DNA of 64,000 bases, from contig CM070725.1 in the NCBI GenBank assembly GCA_036346275.1, positions 34,720,104 through 34,784,103 on the forward strand, given 5' to 3'. Of the stretch, positions 35,216-47,295 are shown one piece after another. The translations under genes and the position numbers were made by a program. The stretch is from Otatea glauca. Taxonomy: Eukaryota > Streptophyta > Magnoliopsida > Poales > Poaceae. Under the pieces are notes generated by a model, which was given only the letters and a program-made list of their open reading frames with translations, had not been told where the DNA came from and ran no database searches. Every line of letters begins with the position of its first letter. Position 1 is the stretch's first letter.

Positions 35216-37941
35216 GGATGGAGCAGCTTGAGTCACTTCGACTCTCGCTTGGACCGACAAGACAAAGCGCTCATCCACACGACAGTAGGCAATGACAAGG
35301 TGCCTCTGCTGCGGATCCGAGTGCCTAGGAAGGCATGGTGCGTTGACCACGTTTCCACACTAGGTGAGTTGCACTACATTTACATGTTCTATTGTTCACA
35401 TAATTTTAGGTTGTATAACTTATATTTAAATAATGCAACTGTTTTTTTTGCATCCATAGGTTGTCACGTGCTGGCTTGCTTCCTCTTGTTCGCATGGTTG
35501 AGGGGTCAGCTGAGGACGCAGGTGTGCCCGATGAACAGGCCGAGGGTGAGGATGGTCCTGAGTGGTCACGGCGTTTTTCGTTCGACCGTTCCCTACTGGC
35601 ATCTTTGGTTGACCGTTGGAGGCCAGAGACGCACACTTTTCACCTCCCCTTCGGCGAGGTGACGGTGACCCTGCAGGACGTCACCATGCTTACTGGGTTG
35701 CCGATCGCTGGGACACCGATCGAACCATAGGTGACTCCCGCCGGGTGGGTGGCGGACTTGGAGGAGAGGTTCGCCGGAGTGGTGCCCCTTGATCCAGAAA
35801 TACGGATCGGCAAGAGGCACGACCCATCGAGGAGGTGGTTGGCCCAGTTTTAGGTTAGTACTTGTACATAAACATATGATTCTGTTACAAACATATGATT
35901 CTGTTTTTATGTAACATTAACCTGATATTTCACTGTTTTAATTATCACAGGTGCAACGAATGGTGGCGATGCCCACGGACTACCAGGTTGCACAACACCT
36001 TGAGGCCTATCTGCTTTGGTTGTTCGAATGCGTGATGTTCACGTCGACACACGGCGACAGCGTCGACGTGCGTTGGATAGCCTATGCACGTGCTATTGCC
36101 GATGCTGAGCTCGACGACGTACCACAGGTATCCTGGGCTTCGGCGGTTCTTGCTGCCACGTACCGCGCCCTTTGCGACGCGTGCTTGAAGAAAAGCAAAT
36201 CCGCCAATCTCGCTGGGATGCCTCTTCTTCTTCAGCTCTGGTCGTTCGAGCGCTTCCCTGTGGGTCGACCCTATGTCGAGCCTCGACACTACACCGTCGA
36301 CTTGTACAGAGGTTATGCGATCGACCGTCCCACGATGGGATCCCTTTGGACTAGGCGACGGGTACGTCCTTCTGAGTATTTATCCAGTTCAAATTGCAAT
36401 CGCATATGATTACCGACTTTTTTTATACTGTAGCCCCAGTGGGCAGGACTGCAGGTACGTTCGGTGTACCACTCCTTCCCAGAGGCGTTTGACCACCTGA
36501 GGGCGGAGTAGGTGATCTGGGACCCCTACAGCGAGCGTCGTGTAGTGGAGAGAGCCATGGCAGGGGGGTCTCGACTATGCTACGAGGACCAAAGCATCGG
36601 GCTTACCAGGAGGAAGCTCATCTTCGATGTCTTCGTGGAGGACTACGCGCCGCAGCGAGTCATGAGGCAATTTGGACTTCGCCAGCTGGTCCCTGTTCCT
36701 GCAGGGGATCGTGTGCCAGAGAGAGTGCACTGGTGAGTTACTCGCCCACTACAATTATGATAAATACTTATGTTATATTTGTAATAATGTGGATTTCTTT
36801 TCAGGTACGCCACCCAGGGACCTCAGAAGACCATGGCGACCTTGGCTCGGAGGATGGAGCCGTGGCTCGCCCAGTGGGATAGGGCACTAGAGGATGTCAT
36901 CGATGAGGACACGCCATACGACTACTCCTCCTACCAAGAAGATTTAGCCTGGCACGTACACGCCGACGCCGCACTGCCTTGTACTTGTGGAGGAGCCACC
37001 CACCCACACGTATGCTCCGAGCGTGGCAGACTTGTACTCGGGCCAGGCAAGGGCAGCCATGCATGCGATGGTAAGTCTTACTTCATAAGTTATATCATGT
37101 GTTCGTTACGCTGTCGTTGTTTTTATGATTTGTTCGTACGTGGTAGGTGGATCACGCCAGGGACTTGCATGAGCATGGCCACAGTATTTTGAGTAGGCTA
37201 CGGGACGGAGTCGCTGTCACAGTAGACGAGATGACAGACGCATGGAGACGCGTGGTGGTCGGGACTCGACGGATCGTGGAGCTCGGTTCTTGTCGGCAGG
37301 TGAACGCGACTGACCGTGGTACCTCATCCAGGACACCACGCGTGCCTTCTTACCACATACCGGCCCCAGCTCCTCGCTACGCAGTGGAGGCAGAGTCCAG
37401 CTTCCACACCCCTGTGCCTCCGCCCCAGACGTGGCTGGAGGGTCTAGTTAGCAGGCACCACACGCTCCTACCATGGTCCCCACACCAAGTAAGTCGAGCG
37501 ATATTCAATTTTTGACAGTTGGTATAAGTATCACCTGCCTATGATTACATGTTACTACCTGAATTGCAGGTTACCCACAGCTTGGAGTATAGTTCTCTTC
37601 GTTGCCACACTCGTCAGGGCACGCAGTCGATCAGTTCTCTTGGGCGGATCAGTTCTTCTCCCAAGACGCGATGGACTCACCACGCCCGAGACGCATCCAC
37701 GCAGCCCCTCCAATGACACACCCACGCAGCCTCTCCAATGACGCAGATGACGCAGCAGAACTACGGCACCTCCTACAGGTACGCGTTGCCTCCCCGCGAT
37801 CGTCGCCCGGTGCAGCGGTACAACCCTTCAGATTATGGGCTAGCGCGGCCATCCCAGGAGCTTCACACACGATCTCTGGATGATGTACCGGCTTTAGCAC
37901 GTAGGGTAAAGAGAGGTCGTGGTAGGGGTAGGGGTGCTTAG
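35216..37941 (+). pseudogene. Plant mobile domain (PMD) gene carried by the MULE
   Basis: Multi-exon; approximate exons 35216-35364, 35461-35852, 35951-36362, 36434-36734, 36805-37071, 37147-37487 and 37570-37941. Motifs of the PMD family (the domain of MAIN/MAIL1 and PP7-long proteins) appear in order: RAGLLPLVRMVEGSA, FDRSLLASLVDRWRPETHTF, LPFGEVTVTLQDVTMLTGLP, EAYLLWLFECVMFT, SWASAVLAATYRALCDAC, LLLQLWSFERFPVGRP, and YEDQSIGLTRRKLIFDVFVE. The C-terminus ends in an Arg/Gly tail, VKRGRGRGRGA. In-frame TAG codons occur at 35728 and 36509, and the exon 1-2 phase is off by one. In cellular relatives PMD proteins act in silencing and genome stability; the role in the transposon is unknown. The domain is known to occur in both MULE and Gypsy transposons. 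Confidence 0.85.
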
Positions 37942-38537
37942 GGGGTGGTTAGGGGTAGTACCTCATTTTGTTGTCATCATATACATGTTATAATGTATGA
38001 TATACTATTTCACACTTTTATTGTGCTGTGATCGTGTTTTATTTCATTCATCGTAATCTGTTTCATCGCCCTATGAATAGGCGTTTCCACTAGGCGTTTC
38101 GATGTATGATAAGGTTCTCGGGTCCACGTTGTACGAAAAAGACGTTCTACATATTTTTCCATCTCTGCTCTCACATCGGCCTGAAAAAAGGCCCTGAGGC
38201 CGACTAGACAAGTCACTGGTACAATCCATCACCTTTTACAGTGACAAGTTACAACACTGCCCAATGCTTTAAACTTTTTCAGGCCGATTTTACAACACGA
38301 GACCATCACTTTTGCCAGACCGATTCGACAACACGCGGAGAAAGCTCTGTCAGTCCTAACACAATTCATGCATGACTACCTTTTCAGCCTGACTTGATAA
38401 CACACTCCAGCACTTTTCTATCCCTCTGTATGTTTCAATCTTACATTCCAACGCTTAGTCCATACACCACCATTTCGAGTCTATAAAAGGCCAAACCGCA
38501 CGAACACAACCGCAGCTCCCACTCACACTTCTTCGCC

Positions 38538-39017
38538 ATGGCTGCATCTTTTAGCAGAGCATTTTCGTGGAAGGTTACGCGTGCTGGGAAGGATAATCCA
38601 TTTAAGGAGGAGAACCTAAGTAAAGTGGTGTCCAAATTGTAAGAGTGGCGCCCGATATTACGGAGGCATAACTTGACAACATCTGACCTAAACCTTGTGA
38701 CCTCCGACGACCTGAAGGCGCACTTGCAATTGTGGCGTCAAAGGTATTTTAGGGTGTGCGAACTAGCCGACCACCCTTCTACTACATGTTTCTCTAGAAG
38801 ATCTTACAGGGTACTGATGCTGCCCGATCGATATGCAGAGCATATTAAAGTTAGTAATTCTATATTTGTTCACCTTACTAATCTTTTTACTATTATACAT
38901 AAGTTCACTATTTCGTATGCTCGTCTTGTGTGTTAGTCATTCCTAGAGGATGAAGAGTTGCTGAACAAAGATATCCCAGATTTCTTAGCGATGTATATGC
39001 TCTTCGGCGGGGTGTAA
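38538..39017 (+). pseudogene. Third MULE-borne gene, unrecognised, two exons
   Basis: ATG at 38538 in good context (gccatgg). Exon 1 runs to 38849, with donor gttagt; exon 2 runs 38937-39017, with stop TAA at 39015. The peptide begins MAASFSRAFSWKVTRAGKDN and includes DDLKAHLQLWRQRYFRVCEL, RRSYRVLMLPDRYAEHIK and FLEDEELLNKDIPDFLAMYM. An in-frame TAA at 38640-38642 interrupts it after 34 codons. I do not recognise the family. It sits between the PMD gene and the right inverted repeat, transcribed with the other genes. An ATG overlaps its stop codon (taatg at 39015-39019), opening the Arg/Ser-rich frame downstream; the two may once have been one protein. Confidence 0.5.
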
Positions 39018-39358
39018 TGCCTGGTTCGCGTAGAAGATACAGAAGCAGATCTAACTGGAGGGGTAGAGATCAACACAATACTTCTGCAGCATCAAGTTCA
39101 AGAGGCCGCTCAACCACCATCGAAGGGGGGCTTGCTCCTAACTATGCAAATAACGATGACGCTGATGATGACGATTTCGTATCACCTCCATCGCGACGTT
39201 CGAGCACTTCCACATCAGGCCGTTCAAGAAACAATGGAAGAGGACGTTCAACCAGCACTAGAGGCGGGCTAGCTCCTAAACATACAAATGACGATGACGA
39301 TGATGACGATTTCGTATCACTTCTACCTCGACGTTCAAGCACTACCACCAATAGATGA
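39017..39358 (+). CDS. Arg/Ser/Gly-rich and Asp-rich repetitive protein in the MULE
   Basis: An ATG-started, uninterrupted frame of 113 codons. It holds two copies of a module: GRSTTIEGGLAPNY, an Asp run, FVSPPSRRSSTSTS; then GRSTSTRGGLAPKH, an Asp run, FVSLLPRRSSTTT. Composition (Arg/Ser/Gly plus Asp runs) suggests a disordered nucleic-acid- or protein-binding tail. It may be the displaced C-terminus of the preceding gene, whose stop codon it overlaps, rather than a separate protein. No family recognised. Confidence 0.4.
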   Translation: MPGSRRRYRSRSNWRGRDQHNTSAASSSRGRSTTIEGGLAPNYANNDDADDDDFVSPPSRRSSTSTSGRSRNNGRGRSTSTRGGLAPKHTNDDDDDDDFVSLLPRRSSTTTNR

Positions 39359-39944
39359 TTTTTATCTTTGTCAACATGCCCTATACCGAAGATTATGGCC
39401 ATAGAATGTATGGTTTTATGGCTTATGTACCTATGTTGTATCGCAGTTTTATGAATATCAATGTTGGGTTTTATTTATCGTCATGTTTGTCGCACATCGC
39501 AAGACAAACAAGGAAATTTGGTATTTTCCCCGAAAATAATTAACTGACAAATTTTTTGCAAAGTACTACATTAATTACCATCGACACATTTAATTAATTT
39601 TTCCAAATTAATTGACCCTACTTTGAACTATACAATTCTACGACACGTCAAAATAACACTGACGATTTTTCTCGTAAATTAAATTTCCTCTAAATTTTTT
39701 TTGATCGAGTTTTTATTTTTTTTCGGGCGACTACTTCCTATCGTCGTATGGTCGGGCGACTGAGGTGTATTCTTGCAATTTTTTAAGCGCAAGATATATT
39801 TTCTTCAATTTTAATAAAAAAATATATTGCTTACAAAAATAAATTCCTACATGACTTATGACGACAAATATGAATTTTTCTTCATTTATCATGAATTATC
39901 ATCGACAAATTTATTATTTGAAAATATTTCGCATTTATTTTAAA

Positions 39945-40259
39945 AAAGCCCATCTATTTTCGCCAACTGGTATGACGAAAATAGGTTGTCACCATACCAG
40001 TTGGCGACGACCCTATTTTCGCCATACCAGTTGGCGAAAATAGGGTGTCCCGGCCTGTTGCTCCGTCAGACGCCCTTAATTGTGCAATTAGCATATTTTC
40101 GTCACACCGTTTGACGAAAATACAATTTTCGCCGCACCATTTGGCGACTTCCTGATTTTCGCCAACCTGTACGGCGACGTAGTATTATTTTTGTAAATTT
40201 TTTAACTCGCGTATTAATATCGTAATTAGTTTTAAAAAATATATTATTAAAAAAAATTC
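39945..40259 (-). repeat. MULE right terminal inverted repeat
   Basis: Inverted match of the left end, with the same ttttcgccataccagttggc modules and a 35-bp palindrome at 40011-40045. Small indels separate the two arms. Confidence 0.85.
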
Positions 40260-40801
40260 GCCTCCGCTGCATTTCCCCACCCGCTTTCCCTGCACTTCTC
40301 AAGTGAACCTTAAAAGTTACTACAGACGCAGGAATATTTACGTGCCTTTTTCATCTCTCTCTCGGACCAACTGTGACTCACACCCTCTTCATCTTCTTCC
40401 ATGCGATAACAAGTAAAAAAACCATGTTCTACCTTTCATGCCAACAATTGACGGATCTGATGGCATGGAATGTCAGATATTTACATGTCGCCATTTAAAT
40501 TACCAGGTGGGACGGTGTGCTAGCTGCAAACGGTGCATTCATGAAGTTCATCAGGAGAAGGACAAATAAAACGGTGAGGATAGAATGATAGATCGATGTC
40601 TAGCAAGCAAGGTCCATGCCTGTGTGATGATGCCCATGTGGTGTGTTCTTGATTTATCCACAGACAGCTGAGCTGAGACCACCAGAGCTACCTTTTTTCC
40701 TCCCAGTGTGATCCCTTAACACATGCATAGCCACAGAAAAATGAGTGGATGATATGAGCAAGTACAGCTTCAGCTCCTCAAGTTGCTTAATTTCTATTGG
40801 T
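40260..40801. other. Intergenic, no gene
   Basis: Contains the MULE's right TSD (40260-40269) and then unremarkable sequence with no recognisable gene or repeat before the Copia-type array. Confidence 0.35.
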
Positions 40802-43800
40802 GCTCCGATACCAATTTTTAGTTTTAGTTTTGAATCATGAACACAGGCACATAAATACGTAGAAGAATACAATAGCATATAGAGACTTTTTTTTCGATGT
40901 CATCATGACTTGACGCCTTTTCTATATGTTCTCCTTTTCTATTGTTTTCTGTTTGTGTTATTTTCAAATTCACGGGATATGTGTCCTTTTATAATGGGCG
41001 GATCACCCAATCAACTTGCTAACCAAGCCAATAACTAAATATAAAAAAGCCTAACTAAGAAAACAAACTAATTGAATTGCCGATTGCATCATGATCTTTA
41101 CTTGCCTTACATGACATGGCAAGTCAATAATTTTGACAAGTCTTGTCAACTCATGCAGATTGTTGTAACCAAATCCTGGACTCGACCTCGTGCTACAAGT
41201 AGACTCAACTTTGACTTGAACTGCACACACAACAACATGCAGGATGACAACCATAACTCATCAACACCCTGGAGAATTCATGTATGAACGCACGTAGTTA
41301 GGATGGCGGCCACAACTCCTCAACATTCTAGACTGCTCTTGCATGCAAATTACAACTTATACTCGACATAGGACAGCAAACACATATTCTCAACGTCCTG
41401 GACTCAACTCCATAGACTCGACTCAGGACGGTGAACACATTTTCTCAACGTCCAGACTCATCTTGCATGCAACGACTCAACTATATGAATGCGCTTAGCT
41501 GTTCTAGAAACATGCATCTCTTGGCACAAGCAATGGCTCTCTTTTGATCTTCTCGTGCAACATGATCTCTTCTGATGCGCATGACATTCTTGAAAGAACT
41601 CGCACACATTTATCTTGTGGATGCAACTCGCACAAGAATTCACATGATCACACACAATATCGCGTGGACACAATTGACACTAGAACGCATATCTTTGGCT
41701 GCCTTCTCGATGAGACATACAGATGGCCACCAATGCCATCTTGTCACACTGGTTGTTGACGACGCTCATCAATAGCGGGTATCAGGGAGGTACGCCTCCT
41801 CCACCTTTCGTCGCCCTATCTTCTTGCTGACTCTTCCTGCTCATGACTCAACTTCGGTAGCATGGAGACTCGTACATGATGTTTACACAAGTGAGCACTT
41901 GGACACACACTCACAACTACTCACACACATATATGATACTAACACAATGACTCGAATACATACACGCACTCATACCACACATTGTGTATAATACGTACCT
42001 CGACGGCGGCTCGCTTCCTTGTCATCTCCTTGTTGTGGAGCCGCATGCACTGCTGCAGCCGCGCTCGATGTACCATCCGATCCCGCTTCACACTGAGTCA
42101 CTCAGTGATGATAGCAGCCCCAAGGCGCAATAGTGGTGGCCTCCCTCGGGGCAAGCGTGTACTTGGACAATGAACAAAAGCATACGAGCACGAGAAAGAA
42201 TACAACAACACACACATAGAGTTTTTCTTTCGACATCACCATAACTTGACGTCTTTTCTTTTTTTTCTCCTTTTCTATTGTTTTCTGTTTGTGTTATTCT
42301 CAAACTTACAAGATTTCTATTGTTTTCTGTTTGTGTTATTCTCAAACTTACGAGATACATACCCTTTCATAATGGGCGGACAACTTAATCAACATGCTAA
42401 CCAATCCAACAATTAAATATGAAAAGCCTAACTAAGGAAACAAAATAACTGATTTGACCTGATTGTGATTGTATCGTGTTCTTTACTTACCTTGCACGAC
42501 ATGACAAGTTAAAATTTTTAGCAAGTCTTGAATACTTTCCAACAATCTCCACCCTAATCAAGACTTGTCGACTCATGCAAATTACTGCAATCAAATCCCG
42601 AACTTGATCTCGTGCTGCAAGCAGACTCAACTTTGACTTGCAAACACACAACAAATGGCAGGATGACGTTCACAACTCATCAACATCTTGGACAACACCT
42701 GCATGCACGCACACAGCTAGAACAACAACCACAACTCCTCAACGTCCCTGACCCCTCTTGCATACAAAGAGGCGTCCTTTTGATCTTTTCGTATAGCATG
42801 ATCTCTTCTAATATGCACGACATCTTTGAAGGAACTCGCACACGTTTATCTCATAGACACAACTCGCACAAGAACTCACGTGGTCACATATAGTATCTCA
42901 TGGATACAATTGACACGGAATACATAGGTTTAGTTGCTTTCTTGATGAGATACACAAATAGCCACTAATGGCATAGCCATGTCGATGATGCTCATCAATA
43001 GTGGATATCACGGAGACACGCCTCTTTCACCTTTTGCCTCCACAGTTCTTGTCGACTCTTTCTGCTCGTGACGCAACTTCGATAGCACAAAGACTCAAAC
43101 CAGAGCTTTACACATGCGAACACGTGGACACACATTGGCACGCCTCCTCCACCTTTCACCGCCACATCTTCTCGTTGACTCTTTCTGCTTGTGACGCAAC
43201 TTCGACAGCACAAAGGCTCGGACCAGAGCTTTACACATGCGAACACTTGGACACACTCATGAGTATTCATGCACATATGGGACATTAACACAGCAATGTG
43301 AATACACACATGCACGTACACCACATGTTGTGTACAATGCGGACCTTGACGATGGATCTCTACCTCGCCGTCTCCTTGTTGTGGAGCCACATGCACCATC
43401 GCAGCCACACTCAATGCGTCGATGCATTTCGCTCAAAACTTTGTCGCTCAACGATAATAGCCCGCCCTGAGGAGCAGCAGTGGTGGCCTCCCCCGAGGCA
43501 AACATGACACCAAAGTTAGAACCTCGCTATGATACTTTTAGCCTTGGATCATAAACACACACATGAACACGAGGAAGAACACAATAGCACACAGAGAATT
43601 TTTTTTTCTTTCGACATCACCACGACTTGACGTATTTTCTCATTTTCTATTGTTTTCTGTTTATGTTCTGTTTTGTGTTATTCTCAAACTCACGGGATAC
43701 ATGGCCTTTTATAACGGGCTGATCACCTAATCAACTTGCTAACCAAGCTAATAATTAAACATGGAAAACCTAGCTAATAAAACAAACTAACCGATTTGAT

Positions 43801-43871
43801 TTGATTATGATTGCATCGTGATCTTTACTTGCCTTCATGACATGACAAGTCAATAATTTTAGCAAGTCTTG
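40802..43871 (-). mobile_element. Tandem array of small non-autonomous Copia-type LTR units
   Basis: Three LTR-like blocks alternate with two non-coding internal regions: LTRs at about 40814-41142, 42165-42544 and 43538-43871. They share attgttttctgtttgtgtta, aatgggcggatcac, and a tail ending ctttccaaca in the middle copy. Next to two of them are primer-site relatives (gctccgatacca at 40802-40813; a decayed one at 43526-43537). After the middle LTR the sequence atctccaccct is a polypurine tract read on the minus strand. Orientation is minus. The internal regions (about 1 kb each) share the ggtggcctccctcgg-type block and cacatgcgaacac words and encode no gag or pol. Unit period is about 1.34-1.37 kb, consistent with unequal recombination. 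Confidence 0.7.
43018..43257. repeat. 123-bp tandem duplication inside the Copia-type array
   Basis: The word ccagagctttacacatgcga occurs at about 43100 and again 123 bp downstream, with the preceding gactctttctgct and gtgacgcaacttcga repeated as well. Confidence 0.8.
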
Positions 43872-44234
43872 ATTTTTTTTGCTATACATGTATTCTGCGA
43901 AAAAAATAGCAGATTTTGGATAGAAAAGATACGCTAGTATTGCCAACTCATATATCTTCCTCACGAAAAAAATATCTTCGTGGAAAGATGAACATATCTA
44001 ATTCTTTCAGTATGCGCTGAAAGAGGTAAAAAGATCTTATGATGTGATTAAGCACAAGGGTGCACCAAAACTGTGAAAAGGCATGGTGAACTTTCGTTCA
44101 AGTTTCTACGCGTTTCAAGACGAGAATGAGAACCCAGTTAATTTTCAATCGGATGATTACAATAATATTCACACACTAGACTACCAGCCTTCTAGCCCTA
44201 CATATGCGTACTTCTTTTGAAGCATACTATTGCG
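43872..44234. other. Intergenic, no gene
   Basis: AT-rich sequence between the Copia-type array and the inverted Gypsy-derived structure. Nothing recognised. Confidence 0.35.
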
Positions 44235-44689
44235 CTGAAAAATATGACGATGAATCTGTCGGCTCAAATACACGAGAACACCAGGTTTAAGAGGTTCAAG
44301 GCGTGCCAACCAATTTGATCCTGCAATCGGCAAGATAGATGAAAAACACGCTCAAAACCGATAGTGTGGCAATCAGCAAAAATCTAAACAGCTACGCTAA
44401 GCCGGTTAGATCAAAAGATAACGATAAGTCTAAATAGCCGATTAAGGCTGATTAGATGGTAGATGAAGGTAATTTTTTTTAAAAAAGGTGATGCACAACC
44501 AGATCGGAGAAAATCAAACATGAAATAATCGAAGATGGTCAACAATCGACGATGCGCAACTTTATTAATCAAGATCGGATTACAAAGAGAATTCTAAATT
44601 ACAGAACTACTCCTAATTGACAGAAAAGTAAATATAAAGTAAATGCGAGTTATTTGGTTGATTGTGGTTAGATCGATTTCTTTTTTGTG

Positions 44690-47063
44690 AGGCATCACTT
44701 GGGCCGACGCAAGTGTATCAAGTAATAGCGAAATAACTAGTTGAGGGCCGTCGGCTAGCAGTGGGGAAGCTTTTCCTAAGAGCAGTATATCAAATGATGC
44801 ACGCGATTCGCAGTCGGCTTTTCACTGGATTGGACCAATATTCAGTGGGTAACGTTGCTGGCCCTCTATGGTTTATACAGGTCTGACTATATTATATCCT
44901 TAGCCGACCTTTTAATATCGACTCAGCTGAAATCACTCCCTACCCCTTAGAAAGAACTCCAGAAGGCCAAGAGTCTAGATTTAGAGATAGCCGATCATTC
45001 GGCGAAAAGTTTATCCTTTGCTCCTACACCCAACCAATACTCACCCCCATCGGAGCAAGAAAATTTCTGACCTTTTTCTTCCAGCTCGATCAAACAGACT
45101 TTAGTCGAAATGATTTTTTTTCAATTATAATGAAGCCGACAGCTATCCCTAGCCATCGTTTCTTCAGCTAGCAGCCGACAATGACGAAATACCCGCAGAA
45201 ACATTAAACATGTACAAGATTTTCATATCGCTAAGTGTGCTATCTGTCGGCTTACACACAAGAAATCGGACTTATCAGCCCTCATACGAGTTATACAATC
45301 CATCTGTATATGCCAAACAGCTGGGATTCGGCCAAGTATGTCCAAGTTTCCAGCTTCTCAATCGGATTAGGTCAAGGGATTGGCTTCGCCGTCTATCTAG
45401 TGCCAATATCGCCTTGCACATGGCCGATCTCCAACTTCAAAGCCTGCCACACTTCGTCTTGCAAACCCAGAGGACAAGCAACTTCACCAGCTGATGGTCG
45501 GCTATTTGCATGGTTTTGTTTTTTGCAGAGCGCACTGTATCAGCTGTGGTAGTAGATTTTTTCCCAGACTTGCGTCCTGTTGAGTCGGCGTTCACTAACC
45601 CCACTAATAGTGGCTCGAGTTCTAGCAGCGACGCTAGCTCATCAGGCTATACTAACACAAGTATAGTTAATATTACCGGTGAGGTTTCGGCTATATTTAG
45701 ATTTTACTCATCAATTATCTTCAAGCATTTCATAGCGTTTACTAATTGGTTTTTCTCAACCTTGCAGACCAAGGCGACGGGAAAGAAATCATCCGACTCA
45801 TCGGGTGTCGGCCAATCTAGTAAACGGTCATGCCCTACTGCGACAGCATTGGCGGGATACTCGTCGGGCACCCTTGGCATCCAAGCCCCTTCAGTCTCTG
45901 ATTACGAGAAGCAACAACCAAGTAAGGATACACTCATCGACTTTATAATATAATTTCTCCATAATTTCGTGTGTAAACTGATATTCATAACTTATCCCTT
46001 AACAGAAAAGAAACATGATCGAATCAAGAAGGTTGTTACTTCCAAAGGTCCTCCTGCCAAAGAGGGGTCAGCTGACCATTCACCATGTGGATTGGCTTCT
46101 GATAGGGTAAGCTCTCGTGGTCGCCAATTTATCAACCTTGCTATTAACAATTCTAAAAATTTTATTTTTGCAGCCTGTGCTCTCTCCTACCACTCAAGTG
46201 GCTAATATTTTGGCCGATCTACCAGCCACCGAGTTCGAGCTCCCTCAACCATCATCACAGCCGACGCCGCTTGCTCCTATGGCTCCTGCCTTGGAACATG
46301 CCAAGCCGACGGACTCCCTTACTGACAAGTTGGGTTTCACCATGTCAGATTTGGAAGATGACGAGGAGGTGGCAATAGACAGCTATCCCGAGGAAATCCA
46401 GTGGATCCTCTGCATTTCTAAGGACGCATAGGCTACAGTATCATCGGCTCTAGGCATGAAGGAGAGGCTGGACAAGCTTTTTGACCTCGTGCTCGCGCCA
46501 TCGGCTAAACTGCTTGAAAACACCCAACCACTTCAAGACGCAATGGCTACGGTTCAAGCCGATTTGCCCGAAGAAATGATGGCGGCACTATTGAATGTGT
46601 GCCACCTTGATGACAAGAAATGGGCTGTCGATGAGGCCAAGGCCAGGCTTGCTCTCCGGGATGCCCAGCGAGAAGACCAAAAACTCCTGGATAAGATGAT
46701 AACTGACACCAAGGCCAAGAAAGCTAAATTTGATGAAGATGCCATGTCCCACAAGCTTAACAAGGAAACGACTCCAAAAAAGGAGTCGATAAAATTTTTC
46801 TTGAAGTAGAGCTGGCCAAGGTTAATAAGCAAATATCTGAAGGCCAGCAAATGCTAGTGGACTCTGCATCGACTGTGAAGGCTCAGAAGCTTGAACTTGG
46901 TCTGGCCATGGCGGCAGTAAAGAAACAGTCGGCTAAAGTTACTCCCGTGCCTAGAAGCACTGAAGAAGACGAGAAGATTCTCGAGGATGTGGAGAAAACT
47001 GTAGCCAAGGCTGCTGCTGCATTGTCGACCCTGAGAGCCAGGCTTAACAATCCGGGAATATAA
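44690..47063 (+). pseudogene. PMD gene copy (left arm) with coiled-coil C-terminus
   Basis: The N-terminal PMD part is mostly deleted; from about 44800 the plus strand shows a broken family sequence with many stops. The 3' exons are clearer: 45760-45930 (GKKSSDSSGVGQSSKRSCP), 46005-46110 (KKHDRIKKVVTSKGPPAKEG), and 46175-47063. The last encodes a Pro/Ser linker (ELPQPSSQPTPLAPMAPA), an acidic stretch (SDLEDDEEVAIDSYPEE), and a long charged helical region (KKWAVDEAKARLALRDAQRE, then TVAKAAAALSTLRARL), likely coiled coil. A stop at 46429 and a one-base frame change in the A/T run near 46790 break it. This tail resembles those of retrotransposon-borne PMD proteins. Confidence 0.6.
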
Positions 47064-47295
47064 TCGGCTTGTCCCAAAATTGTATTCTGAATTCTTGTAA
47101 TAGGGAAAACTTGTCTCAAAACAATATTTTGGATGCTTTGTAACACTTATAATCAGCTGTTTAACCGATTTTTTAAGCTTTATTTCCTTTTTTGCTAAGT
47201 GTGATGTTCTCTAATCTGTTGTAGTTTACTTTTAGTATATAGCCATAATTAACTGCAACGAGATATTTTGGACTTTCACAGTCGATAGCTATCCT

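Larger units (their letters stand above)
31468..40259 (+). mobile_element. Full-length Mutator-like element carrying transposase, PMD gene and a third gene
   Basis: 8792 bp with inverted repeats of about 300 bp and flanking 10-mers gcctcagctg (31458-31467) and gcctccgctg (40260-40269), one mismatch, fitting a 9-11 bp MULE TSD. The termini read gaattctttttaataat and (reverse complement) gaattttttttaataat. Cargo, all on the plus strand: a mudrA-type transposase (32193-34927), a plant mobile domain gene (35216-37941), an unidentified two-exon gene (38538-39017) and an Arg/Ser/Asp-rich frame (39017-39358). Gaps: 31766-32192 is a purine-rich leader; 34928-35215, 37942-38537 and 39359-39944 look like AT-rich UTR and intergenic DNA. 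All genes have in-frame stops, so this copy is inactive, but damage is light enough to suggest recent activity. Confidence 0.9.

Noticed and set aside
45210..45552. Two overlapping ORFs in the Gypsy-derived left arm as separate genes
   Set aside because: They are frame fragments of the decayed PMD gene; the mirrored sequence in the right arm shows the same pattern of stops.
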